A stretch of 31,890 bases of DNA from assembly GCA_021927905.1 (NCBI GenBank), contig BLLK01000083.1:1-31890 (forward strand), in the 5' to 3' direction. Positions 1-9,074 of the stretch are shown here, piece by piece (the first letter of the stretch is position 1; each line of letters starts with the position of its first letter). The stretch comes from Chaetoceros tenuissimus (Eukaryota > Bacillariophyta > Thalassiosirophyceae > Chaetocerotales > Chaetocerotaceae). A program made the translations under genes and the position numbers. The notes beneath the pieces were generated by a model, which did not search any database, had not been told where the DNA came from, and was given only the letters and a program-made list of their open reading frames with translations.

Positions 1-718
1 GATGTACGATAGTATCTACAATAGATATTACTTTCTCCTACAACAAAAATTAGTTCACGAAGACTGGCGTCGGAAGCCTTCTTTTCATGTTTATGAATAT
101 GAGCTCTGCGCAAAGGTCCAACTTAAGTCCGTCAACTCTTTTTTCTGAATTTACTCGAGCTCTAAATTCATGAAATGGAAACATCACTACGAATCTTCCA
201 CTACAAAATATATACGAGAACGACGCCAATAGGTCCATATTTGCACGGTGTGGATAATACACGAGTGACGATTCTGGAATTAATATGGCAACAGTGAGAA
301 GTAGACCAGCAATGACGTAAAGTGTAGTATCAATGAATAACCAATTGTATCCAAGACGAAACATAAGGCGCACTACGTCAAAATATGTTTTCATCGAATT
401 GTTCATACGTGCAAAATATGATGGTATTCCTTCTGTTCTAGCGATGTGTTTCAAATCCCTTTGGAAAAACATATCGATCTGTTTGAGTGATAGTTTTTCT
501 TCGCAAGTACCTTTTTCTTGTTGAGCTGCCCAAGTAAAGATAGCAATAACAGAAATGATGGGAAAGCTGTAGCCATAACCCTGAAATAAATTTTGTAACT
601 GATATACATCAAGTTTTTCATCAGCATCAACCTCCTCACCAAGGAACAGTTTCTCCCTCTCCATTCGAAAACTTCGATGTTTCGAGCTCATACCGTTATC
701 GTTTTTATTTTGATTCAT
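1..718 (-). CDS. EF-hand multi-pass membrane protein, 5'-end fragment (window edge)
   Basis: N-terminal part (about 238 codons) of the gene that is complete at 19154-21697; the start codon is at 718-716 and the window edge removes the rest. The frame is broken near 112-114, where AAA replaces the AAAA of the other copies, and the 60 bases before that have further small indels. Both other copies read straight through, so I take these as errors at an unpolished sequence end, not a biological mutation. The fragment covers the soluble N-terminus and the first two membrane segments (residues about 132-150 and 165-181). Confidence 0.85.
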
Positions 719-1335
719 TGAATTCAGAAGATTAAAGTATCAGATTTGATTGATGAAGTGGCTTGAAAATTTGCTTTGGGGAATTGTGCAGAGAGTATAG
801 AACCGTGTAAAAGGCCTACGTCAATCGGTCTGCTATTGTGTATGCATGAATTTCCAATTTAAATTTGTCTTTTCTTCCTTCAACTATTTGCGTACATTTT
901 TATCAGATAATGTCGTCTGGTGAGCAGATTTCTTATTCCCACAACTTCAACTTAAGGACATATTTGACAAAAATCCTTCAAGCAAAAAGCATCACTTCAT
1001 AAATTCTCCTCATTCTTTCATTATTGTAAAATACACAAATAAATAGGAAATATCCACGGACTCACATGGAAAAGAAGTACTGCATGTGTAGTTAGTAGTT
1101 GCTCTTGCAAAATTTTCCCTTTCAAAGGAGGTACTGATAGTAAGACATTTTCATCTCAGCACTCATATTTTGTAAAACAAGAGGAACAGCTTCTTCTCTT
1201 GCCAACGTACTACAGGAAAAGACTGGCATAATTATATCAACAGGTATAATGTTGTATGACTTCTTGGTACAAATTTTTACACATTGATACTTAAAAGTAA
1301 TCCGGATCGATATCGTCTTTAATCAGCCTAAGTTA
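719..1335. other. Intergenic region between EF-hand start and ACY1 end
   Basis: 617 bp without a convincing gene. It should contain the promoter of the leftward EF-hand gene and the 3' end of the leftward ACY1 gene. It is matched by 10997-11613 (inverted) and 21698-22314 (direct). I see no RNA gene or repeat array in it. Confidence 0.6.
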
Positions 1336-2772
1336 CTAGCCTACAACCTCGTCCTCTTCCATGCATTTACTATCAGCTTTGATATCAATATCTCGTTCTT
1401 GACTTGATAATTCTTCAATCAGATTGACATACACACCGATTCCCTCAAGAAAAACCTTCTCTTCCAAGTACTCATCATTTTCGTGTAGCATAATCTCTGA
1501 GTTTCTCATTGGACTAAATCCCAATGCTCGGATTCCTAGCGCTCTCAAGAATCTTGAATCAGTTGCAGCCGGAAATACTTCTGGTTCAAAATCTATTCCC
1601 ATTTTCGAAAGACTATCACCAAATACCCCATACCAGGGGTTGACTCTCTCATCAGTAGAGGTTAAAGAATGACTAAGCAATCCATCGTCTAAACCGCCCA
1701 CAGATTTCCATGTCAATTTATGACCTTCCTCCGCATTCGAGCTACATTCTTGACACCACATGTTGAGTAGGTCTTTCATCTCACTTGGTTCCATATGAGG
1801 AGAAATTCTAATATCAAAGGAACACTTTGCTATTGGTGGAACACAATTATACACAAATGTATCTCCTGCTCTAACTCCAGCTTGTAACGTAGTAATATTC
1901 AATGAAGTCACATCTCCCAAAGTCATTTGATTCCCATTCTGAGTCTTTGCCATTCTTCTCTTTTTCGCTGCGACTGCATGTGCACAATTCATATGTTTTG
2001 CATCATCCGAACTCCCATGCAATGCTGCCTTTTGCCCTTCTCGAAAAGCCAATGCTTTATTTGCAATTTCTATAATTTGTTCTACAGCAGTGTTTTCAAT
2101 GAAACGACTTCCATGTCCAGTGTTGCCGGTAGCAGTGACATCAATCCACCACGGAAGTCTTTCACCATAGAAAACACTATAACTAGATGTAGTTGAAGCC
2201 AAACCTTCATCCAGAGCCAATGCAATCCCAGGCAAAGACTTGTAAAATTTCGAAGAAAGAAAAGCAGCCATTCCACTTCCTCCTACCTCTTCATCTGGTA
2301 CAAAACTTAATATAATGGATCTCTTTGGTACATAATCTGGTTTCATACTGTGCAATTTACGAATAGCTTCAATGTACTGTATGCATACACATTTCATATC
2401 TTGTGTTCCTCTTCCATATATTTTACCATCTTTTCTGATACCTTCAAATGGTTCTACTGTCCAATCTGCCGTCTCAGCAGGTACAACATCGTAATGACTA
2501 TTCAATAATATAATTGGTAATTCTTCATCTTGTCCTTTCCAACGTGCAATCACAACTGGACTATGATCAGGCGCTTCCTCAAGAAGATGAATTTTATCGA
2601 GACACGCGATGGAACTGAGTTGAGATATAAGAAAGGATGCAGCTTCTTTGTATGCTCCTGTTGTTGGAGCTGTCGCTGAAACGGTTGGGAACTTTAGGAA
2701 TTCACTAAAGGACTCAATTGCATTTTCTGCTTCAGATGGTGAAAGTTCGACAGGCTTATTTTCAGTACTCAT
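1336..2772 (-). CDS. ACY1: Aminoacylase-1 (M20 family metallohydrolase), arm A copy, first pass
   Basis: 478-aa protein of the M20/aminoacylase-1 family, which hydrolyses N-acyl-L-amino acids to amino acid and fatty acid or acetate, usually in the cytosol. Family landmarks are all present: SHYDVVP (H93, D95), GRGTQDMK (D125), PDEEVGG (E161 likely general base, E162 ligand), LDEG (D188), GHGSRF (H220) and MLHENDE (H430). It is longer than the ~400 aa of animal enzymes because of a basic, low-complexity insert at about 245-283 and an acidic C-terminal tail. No signal peptide is visible. The start ATG is shared by all copies. It is divergent from the RING gene, with 488 bp between start codons. 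Residue 255 is Ser here but Leu in arm B. Confidence 0.93.
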   Translation of the reverse strand: MSTENKPVELSPSEAENAIESFSEFLKFPTVSATAPTTGAYKEAASFLISQLSSIACLDKIHLLEEAPDHSPVVIARWKGQDEELPIILLNSHYDVVPAETADWTVEPFEGIRKDGKIYGRGTQDMKCVCIQYIEAIRKLHSMKPDYVPKRSIILSFVPDEEVGGSGMAAFLSSKFYKSLPGIALALDEGLASTTSSYSVFYGERLPWWIDVTATGNTGHGSRFIENTAVEQIIEIANKALAFREGQKAALHGSSDDAKHMNCAHAVAAKKRRMAKTQNGNQMTLGDVTSLNITTLQAGVRAGDTFVYNCVPPIAKCSFDIRISPHMEPSEMKDLLNMWCQECSSNAEEGHKLTWKSVGGLDDGLLSHSLTSTDERVNPWYGVFGDSLSKMGIDFEPEVFPAATDSRFLRALGIRALGFSPMRNSEIMLHENDEYLEEKVFLEGIGVYVNLIEELSSQERDIDIKADSKCMEEDEVVG

Positions 2773-3260
2773 TTCGACTTTGTAAGTATGATATAGATAG
2801 AATTATTTTCTCTCTTTTCCTATTCTCTATTCAACACTACAATGCTGTTTGTTTATGGAAAAGTTCAAAGGCCAAAAGGACAGTGCTCACTCACAATGCT
2901 CAGTGTTCCAATGTGGCTGCATGAAGATCAATGATCACGTCATTGTAGTGAGGTACAAAAAAGAAAAAGATGGGCGGGAAAGAAGAAAAATGGTTTCTAT
3001 AGCTAAATAGTATAATTTTAATTTTTGACTGTCGTAGAAGGTGTCATGATATCTCCCTCTTCTTCTCTCTCCTTTTTCTCATACACAGGTTATCGGTCTT
3101 AAATTTAAATTTCAACTGGTGAAGTAGGTAGGTACCGTACTGCAGTACTGCATCTACGAAATATTCCAATCCAATACATTTCCGCAATCAATTCATAACT
3201 AAGATACAATACTAGTTCCCAGCTAGGAATAAATATATCAGGAGAGGAACTTTGGCAAAA
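2773..3260. promoter_or_regulatory. Divergent promoter region, ACY1/RING, arm A version
   Basis: 488 bp between divergent start codons, so both promoters must lie here. The RING-proximal part keeps a doubled CCAAT element (TCCAATCCAATAC, about 3165-3180) conserved in arm B. Around 3060-3150 the arms differ strongly: arm A has GGTACC followed by the perfect 12-bp palindrome GTACTGCAGTAC (3137-3148), absent from arm B. A bZIP-like ACGTCA element sits near 2936-2942. Transcription factor assignments are guesses from motif shape. Confidence 0.6.
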
Positions 3261-5501
3261 ATGGGGAAAAAGTCGAAGCGTAATAAAAATAAACAGCAGA
3301 AAAGCAATGGAAACCGAGCTCAGAGGACAGGGCGAACGAACATGGAAAGGGGATTTAATAGCTATGTCGAACTCCCTCCTACTACAGAAGAAATGTTTCC
3401 TCTTTTATCGCAAGATCTAGCTGATCAGGTTGCTGATGTCCTTCTGTCTCCGCATAGACGACATGGATTGGTCCCTCGTCTCAGAGACAAGGATGCACTC
3501 TCGTCGTATCTACAAGATGTGTTTTGTGTCAATGCTCAACTTGCATTTCTGTTTGTAGAAAGACTTCTTGATGGACTAGTTGATGAAGAAGGTGATTCAA
3601 TCAACTGGAGAAAACAGATAAATGATGATGGAGACGAAATGTCTATACTTGCTCTTGCATGTCAATGGAAGCAGTTTGAAAAGAGATTTGGTTGGAAAGG
3701 AAAATCTGAAATGGTCAAGATTATACTTGCACATCCACAAGTTGATGTCAATGAGTGTATGCCAAATGGATGTAATACTGCCTTTTTTACTTTAAAGTAT
3801 GCAGATGCAGATACTTTGAGATATGTCATTGAAGCTGGATGCGACATGTCAAAGAAGGATATGTATGGAAATTCTCTGTTGAAAAATGCAGTCGAATATC
3901 CAGATCCTGACGTACTTCAACTACTTTTAGAACATGTATCGCCAACCGAAACATTTTCTGTCGGCATTGTTGACGAAAATGGTAGTTTGAAAAAGACGAC
4001 ACAATATACTGCGATAGATCAGATTTTCTACAATTATTCTGGAGTGCAAGTTCCAGTATCTTGGAGAATTCTAGGTGGACCACCTCCGTTGGAAAAGACT
4101 GCAGAATGTTTGGTAATGCTGAGACAGCATGGGGCAAAGATTACATTTGATCCAGATATGGCTCATTACAGAGCGCTATCTCTTTGTTTCGAGTCAATTC
4201 CTGATGCGAAACGTCATCAAATTCATGCAGCAGAAGATATGAAAAAGCTAGGTGAATGTTTACTGGGTGTATGGTTTCCCCCAACTATTCAGAGTGTGCT
4301 CGATAGTCACCAAGAGAAGTTAGCGTGCGACGAAAAAGATGATTCAATGCATTCCCCGACATTTTGTACACTTTGTAAGGAAGAATACAACAAGCCATTT
4401 CGGTTGTACTGTGGACATTCCTTTTGTAGAGACTGTATTATTAGTCATGGAAAGCATGAAACTAGCTGCCCTGTTTGTTTTAGAAAACTTTGTCTCGATG
4501 TAGCCCCTTGTCGTGATAAGTACGAACGTGATTTCGATGTTAATGGAATGCATAGTAATGATGGAAATGTTGAACAGAATTGGAAAGACCGACAGTTGAT
4601 ATTGATGAAGGGTGTCAAGTCTTTGAGCAACGAACAAATAATGGCAGAATTGTCAGAGTACTCCTTGAATTTCAGTCCAGCTACTACACTTGATACTTTA
4701 ATGAACAAGATAAAAACTGGTCATCAAGAGTTTGTACGATCAGCATGCAAAACTTGTTCTGTGGAAATAACCAAAGGTGAAAAAGCTGGAGAAACTGTTC
4801 AAGCTGGTGGACCGATACTTGAAATGACAGCAACGCATACCTTGGCGGGGGAAAAGAATGTAGTTTTAGCGCCATCCCATGGTCCTGTTTGGATAGAAAT
4901 TGTCGTAAAGGGGATGCCAATTCTAGCCAGTATCTCAAATAATAGTAGATATACAATCGTCTCCCCAAAGTTCAGTGAAAGATTCAAACTTAAACAGATA
5001 TCAAATCTCACAACATCAAAGATGAGATGTGGAATGACTGGAAAGCGATTTGGTCATTCAACTTGCCTAGAAGAGTTTTCTTTCAACATTGGTCCCACTA
5101 ATACTGAAGTGAAGCTAAGAAATGTAATTGAAAGCGCATCCTTTACAGAAACGGTAGGTATCCAATTAGGACAGGATTTCCTCTTATCTGGGAGATATTG
5201 TGCCATTTCTGTAGCAAGCACAACTAATAGCGCCGATAACAAGGACTTCTACTCTACTGCTGATGGCACTTGTTCCTATTTTGATGGCATCCAAAAATCT
5301 GAGTCATTGCGATACTATGCACATAATGGCGACATTGTAAAACTACCACTCATACATTTCAAACCTAGATTCAACCACGCTCAAATTCTAGTTGTTACAG
5401 TAAAGGATGTATCTACTTTTCACGAATGCAACTATTGCTGCCGCACATTTCCAAAGTGGAGATATTCGAAATGCTGTGATGATGTTGATTATTGGCGATG
5501 A
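3261..5501 (+). CDS. Ankyrin-repeat RING-finger protein, arm A copy; C-terminal finger frameshifted
   Basis: 746 aa from the ATG at 3261. In order: a polybasic N-terminus (residues 2-13, possible nuclear signal); ankyrin-like repeats at about 127-225; a C3HC4 RING at 369-406 (C369, C372, C384, H386, C389, C392, C403, C406); a long middle region I do not recognise; and a cysteine-rich C-terminus resembling a MYND finger. RING proteins usually act as E3 ubiquitin ligases, so that role is inferred. Near 5494-5495 GG replaces the single G expected from arm B, so the frame stops at 5501; the lost tail can still be read in the next frame to a TGA at 5560-5562. It differs from copy B by 19 substitutions before the C-terminus. 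The frameshift appears in both passes, so it is either real or a systematic consensus error. Confidence 0.85.
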   Translation: MGKKSKRNKNKQQKSNGNRAQRTGRTNMERGFNSYVELPPTTEEMFPLLSQDLADQVADVLLSPHRRHGLVPRLRDKDALSSYLQDVFCVNAQLAFLFVERLLDGLVDEEGDSINWRKQINDDGDEMSILALACQWKQFEKRFGWKGKSEMVKIILAHPQVDVNECMPNGCNTAFFTLKYADADTLRYVIEAGCDMSKKDMYGNSLLKNAVEYPDPDVLQLLLEHVSPTETFSVGIVDENGSLKKTTQYTAIDQIFYNYSGVQVPVSWRILGGPPPLEKTAECLVMLRQHGAKITFDPDMAHYRALSLCFESIPDAKRHQIHAAEDMKKLGECLLGVWFPPTIQSVLDSHQEKLACDEKDDSMHSPTFCTLCKEEYNKPFRLYCGHSFCRDCIISHGKHETSCPVCFRKLCLDVAPCRDKYERDFDVNGMHSNDGNVEQNWKDRQLILMKGVKSLSNEQIMAELSEYSLNFSPATTLDTLMNKIKTGHQEFVRSACKTCSVEITKGEKAGETVQAGGPILEMTATHTLAGEKNVVLAPSHGPVWIEIVVKGMPILASISNNSRYTIVSPKFSERFKLKQISNLTTSKMRCGMTGKRFGHSTCLEEFSFNIGPTNTEVKLRNVIESASFTETVGIQLGQDFLLSGRYCAISVASTTNSADNKDFYSTADGTCSYFDGIQKSESLRYYAHNGDIVKLPLIHFKPRFNHAQILVVTVKDVSTFHECNYCCRTFPKWRYSKCCDDVDYWR

Positions 5502-5690
5502 GAAATGCCAAAAGGCGTCGAGAAAAGTACACAAGATTAGGAAGCCAAATTGCGGCAACTGATATGTCTACATGGACTTTGATGAATAATTTAAAATTTC
5601 ATCTAGCTAGGGAAGGAAGAAACAATGACAGATAGCGATGATTTAGACTTCTGCTTATTAAGATATTATACTAAAATAGTCCTACGAATA
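5502..5690 (+). other. Orphaned C-terminal codons and 3' flank of RING copy A
   Basis: Bases up to 5562 encode, in the +1 frame, the same end of protein as copy B (C-x3-C-Q ... H ... C of the MYND-like finger). After that there is a short AT-rich 3' flank conserved in both arms up to the repeat boundary at 5690. Confidence 0.7.
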
Positions 5691-5920
5691 TAACAATGTC
5701 GTGCATGTCTTTTTCTCAGTTTTTTGTTTCATCCACACATTCAAACATCCCGCTATTTCTTTTTGATTCATATAATTCTCTCGACAGTTGTTGTACAATA
5801 CAAGTATTCTAATAATTCAACACCCAAGTGAAGAGCATATTACCTTCTTTCTAAGAGAATCATCCGTTTCTTCTGATACATTAATACCACTAGACTAGAG
5901 ACAATAGGCAAACTACTATC
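5691..5920. promoter_or_regulatory. Small single-copy segment, upstream region
   Basis: Unique sequence starting exactly at the arm A boundary and ending at the ATG of the small acidic protein gene; presumably holds its promoter. No clear motif seen beyond T-rich tracts. Confidence 0.4.
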
Positions 5921-6385
5921 ATGGGGAGCACATCTTTTTACCATCTTCTGATTTTCAGTTTCATATCTCCAGTGAAATGTTTCCTTCAACCATTTTCAAT
6001 ATCCGGTGACCTTGTAGTACGCACCAAAGCAAATACACGATTTCATTCATTATCAAATGATGATGATGAACAAAAGTTTGATCAAGAGCCCCCGCAGATA
6101 TACGTCGACGATTTAATGGAAGGACTGTACGATACCAATATTAGCGGCGATGAAGATACAGACGGTCTTTCATTTATCAACAAAGACTCGGAAGAAATGA
6201 AACAAGCAGCAAATAATGCAGAAAATGAGTTTTTAGCTGCAATGAAGTCTGTTTCCAAAGATTTTGAAGTCCAGAAAGATGAGTTAGGTGTAGATGGTGC
6301 TATAAATGTAATGAAAAGTCAATGGGACTTGGAAGACAAACTCATAGATTTAGAAGAAGAAGATATATCAGGAGAATTTGAGTAG
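5921..6385 (+). CDS. Small acidic protein with probable plastid-targeting presequence
   Basis: 154 aa, the only gene in the small single-copy segment. Residues 1-20 form a hydrophobic signal-peptide-like stretch ending in PVKC, followed by F21-LQPF. A Phe directly after the signal peptide cleavage site is the known hallmark of bipartite plastid presequences in diatoms and related algae (ASAFAP-type), so import into a complex plastid is inferred. The mature part is strongly acidic and probably helical (residues about 75-154), with no domain I recognise and no metal or catalytic motif. I cannot assign a function. It is flanked by the 3' ends of the two RING copies, which converge on this segment. 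Confidence 0.75.
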   Translation: MGSTSFYHLLIFSFISPVKCFLQPFSISGDLVVRTKANTRFHSLSNDDDEQKFDQEPPQIYVDDLMEGLYDTNISGDEDTDGLSFINKDSEEMKQAANNAENEFLAAMKSVSKDFEVQKDELGVDGAINVMKSQWDLEDKLIDLEEEDISGEFE

Positions 6386-6681
6386 TTTCCATTGAATTGA
6401 ACTTATTTGAAAATGAAGAGCTAAAAATGATTGTACCTGCAGAAATCAGAGGAATTCAAGACAATTACAACAATTTGATACATTTGATATCGAGCTGTTT
6501 ATAAGCAGAGTTAGAAAGAAGTATTATATATTCAACCAGATCAACTTTTGAATACCATAAATTTTACATCCCGAGAAGTTCCGATGCAGATTTTCTTGTG
6601 AAGCTGTCTTGCTGAAAGAAAATATCAAGCATCAGATTGTGGGCTTTCACATCGTCGACCAAGGCAACATGATTCGAACCC
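6386..6681. other. Small single-copy segment, downstream region
   Basis: 296 bp after the acidic-protein stop codon, ending at the arm B boundary. AT-rich, with no gene seen. A tRNA B-box-like 10-mer at 6671-6680 (minus strand) has no matching cloverleaf. Confidence 0.5.
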
Positions 6682-6809
6682 TATTCGTAGGACTATTTTA
6701 GTATAATATCTTAATAAGCAGAAGTCTAAATCATCGCTATCTGTCATTGTTTCTTCCTTCCCTAGCTAGATGAAATTTTAAATTATTCATCAAAGTCCAT
6801 GTAGACATA

Positions 6810-9074
6810 TCAGTTGCCGCAATTTGGTTTCCTAATCTTGTGCACTTTTCTCGACGCCTTTTGGCATTTCTCATCGCATGTTGGAAATGTGCGGCAGCAA
6901 TAGTTGCATTCGTGAAAAGTAGATACATCCTTTACTGTAACAACTAGAATTTGAGCGTGGTTGAATCTAGGTTTGAAATGTATGAGTGGTAGTTTTACAA
7001 TGTCGCCATTATGTGCATAGTATCGCAATGACTCAGATTTTTGGATGCCATCAAAATAGGAACAAGTGCCATCAGCAGTAGAGTAGAAGTCCTTGTTATC
7101 GGCGCTATTAGTTGTGCTTGCTACAGAAATGGCACAATATCTCCCAGATAAGAGGAAATCCTGTCCTAATTGGATACCTACCGTTTCTGTAAAGGATGCG
7201 CTTTCAATTACATTTCTTAGCTTCACTTCAGTATTAGTGGGACCAATGTTGAAAGAAAACTCTTCTAGGCAAGTTGAATGACCAAATCGCTTTCCAGTCA
7301 TTCCACATCTCATCTTTGATGTTGTGAGATTTGATATCTGTTTAAGTTTGAATGTTTCACTGAACTTTGGGGAGACGATTGTATATCTACTATTATTTGA
7401 GATACTGGCTAGAATTGGCATCCCCTTTACGACGATTTCTATCCAAACAGGACCATGGGATGGCGCTAAAACTACATTCTTTTCCCCAGCCAAGGTATGC
7501 GTTGCTGTCATTTCAAGTATCGGTCCACCAGCTTGAACAGTTTCTCCAGCTTTTTCACCTTTGGTTATTTCCACAGAACAAGTTTTGCATGCTGATCGTA
7601 CAAACTCTTGATGACCAGTTTTTATCTTGTTCATTAAAGTATCAAGTGCAGTAGCTGGACTGAAATTCAAGGAGTACTCTGACAATTCTGCCATTATTTG
7701 TTCGTTGCTCAAAGACCTGACACCCTTCATCAATATCAACTGTCGGTCTTTCCAATTCTGTTCAACATTTCCATCATTACTATACATTCCATTAACATCG
7801 ACATCACTTTCGTACTTATCACGACCAGGGGCTACATCGAGACAAAGCTTTCTAAAGCAAACAGGGCAGCTAGTTTCATGCTTTCCATGACTAATAATAC
7901 AGTCTCTACAAAAGGAATGTCCACAGTACAACCGAAATGGCTTGTTGTATTCTTCCTTACAAAGTGTACAAAATGTCGGGGAATGCATTGAATCATCTTT
8001 TTCTTCGCATGCTAACTTCTCTTGGTGACTATCGATCACACTCTGAATAGTTGGGGGAAACCATACACCCAGTAAACATTCACCAAGCTTTTTCATATCT
8101 TCTGCTGCATGAATTTGATGACGTTTTGCATCAGGAATTGACTCGAAACAAAGAGATAGAGCTCTGTAATGAGCCATATCTGGATCAAATGTAATCTTTG
8201 CCCCATGTTGTCTCAGCATTACCAAACATTCTGCAGTTTTCTCCAACGGCGGTGGTCCACCTAGAATTCTCCAAGATACTGGAACTTGCACTCCAGAATA
8301 ATTGAGAAAGATATGATCTATAGCAGTATATTGTATCGTCTTTTCCAAGCTACCATTGTCGTCAACAATGCCGACAGAAAATGTTTCGGTTGCCGATACG
8401 TGTTCTAAAAGTAGTTGAAGTACGTCAGGATCTGGATATTCGACTGCATTTTTCAACAGAGAATTTCCATACATATCCTTCTTTGACATGTCGCATCCAG
8501 CTTCAATGACATAACTCAAAGTATCTGCATCTGCATACTTTAAAGTAGAAAAGGCAGTATTACATCCATTTGGCATACACTCATTGACATCAACTTGTGG
8601 ATGTGCAAGTATAATCTTGACCATTTCAGATTTTCCTTTCCAACCAAATCTCTTTTCAAACTGCTTCCATTGACATGCAAGAGCAAGTATAGACATTTCG
8701 TCTCCATCATCATTTATCTGTTTCCTCCAGTTGATTGAATTGCCTTCTTCGTCAACTAGTCCATCAAGAAGTCTTTCTACAAACAGAAATGCAAGTTGAG
8801 CATTGACACAAAACACATCTTGCAGATACGACGAGAGTGCATCCTTGTCTCTGAGACGAGGGACCAATCCATGTCGTCTATGCGGAGACAGAAGGACATC
8901 AGCAACCTGATCAGCTAGATCTTGCGATAAAAGAGGAAACATTTCTTCTGTAGTAGGAGGGAGTTCGACATAGCTATTAAATCCCCTTTCCATGTTCGTT
9001 CGCCCTGTCCTTTGAGCTCTGTTTCCATTGTTTTTCTGCTGTTTATTTTTATTACGCTTCGACTTTTTCCCCAT
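6810..9074 (-). CDS. Ankyrin-repeat RING-finger protein, arm B copy; C-terminal finger shortened
   Basis: 754 aa with the same order as copy A: polybasic N-terminus, ankyrin-like repeats, C3HC4 RING, long unassigned middle region, Cys-rich C-terminus. All eight RING ligands are kept. Against copy A it has 19 substitutions, among them P228A, K244E, T247I, Y257L, C417G, F425V and R574T, none in a RING ligand. Copy A has 37 more bases at the C-terminal finger; removing its extra G leaves a 36-bp (12-codon) deletion here at about 6876-6882. This removes the KCC part of the MYND-like finger, while the downstream C-x3-CQ...H...C survives in frame to a natural stop. The finger is probably not functional as such. 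Confidence 0.88.
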   Translation of the reverse strand: MGKKSKRNKNKQQKNNGNRAQRTGRTNMERGFNSYVELPPTTEEMFPLLSQDLADQVADVLLSPHRRHGLVPRLRDKDALSSYLQDVFCVNAQLAFLFVERLLDGLVDEEGNSINWRKQINDDGDEMSILALACQWKQFEKRFGWKGKSEMVKIILAHPQVDVNECMPNGCNTAFSTLKYADADTLSYVIEAGCDMSKKDMYGNSLLKNAVEYPDPDVLQLLLEHVSATETFSVGIVDDNGSLEKTIQYTAIDHIFLNYSGVQVPVSWRILGGPPPLEKTAECLVMLRQHGAKITFDPDMAHYRALSLCFESIPDAKRHQIHAAEDMKKLGECLLGVWFPPTIQSVIDSHQEKLACEEKDDSMHSPTFCTLCKEEYNKPFRLYCGHSFCRDCIISHGKHETSCPVCFRKLCLDVAPGRDKYESDVDVNGMYSNDGNVEQNWKDRQLILMKGVRSLSNEQIMAELSEYSLNFSPATALDTLMNKIKTGHQEFVRSACKTCSVEITKGEKAGETVQAGGPILEMTATHTLAGEKNVVLAPSHGPVWIEIVVKGMPILASISNNSRYTIVSPKFSETFKLKQISNLTTSKMRCGMTGKRFGHSTCLEEFSFNIGPTNTEVKLRNVIESASFTETVGIQLGQDFLLSGRYCAISVASTTNSADNKDFYSTADGTCSYFDGIQKSESLRYYAHNGDIVKLPLIHFKPRFNHAQILVVTVKDVSTFHECNYCCRTFPTCDEKCQKASRKVHKIRKPNCGN

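Larger units (their letters stand above)
1..5690. repeat. Inverted-repeat arm A, first pass (cut by window start)
   Basis: Reverse complement of 6682-12331. Paired coordinates sum to 12332 for the EF-hand and ACY1 genes, to 12335 for most of the RING gene and to 12372 at the inner edge; the changes reflect small indels in the RING/ACY1 intergenic region and a 37-bp difference at the RING 3' end. The inner boundary is where both arms stop matching after CCTACGAATA. Confidence 0.93.

Noticed and set aside
3252-3260. TTG start for RING copy A
   Set aside because: Arm B has one A fewer at this place, putting the TTG out of frame; the ATG at 3261 is shared by both copies.
3941-4045. Positive selection on the RING copies from many amino-acid changes
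   Set aside because: In this stretch about six changed codons alter the amino acid and about five do not; given more nonsynonymous sites this fits relaxed constraint, not positive selection.
4344-5242. Several 60-100 residue open frames antisense to the RING gene
   Set aside because: Low-complexity hydrophobic shadows of the real coding frame; they drift with it between copies.
6671-6680. GGTTCGAATC on the minus strand, matching a tRNA B box
   Set aside because: No A box at suitable distance and no pairing acceptor or anticodon stem; likely chance.
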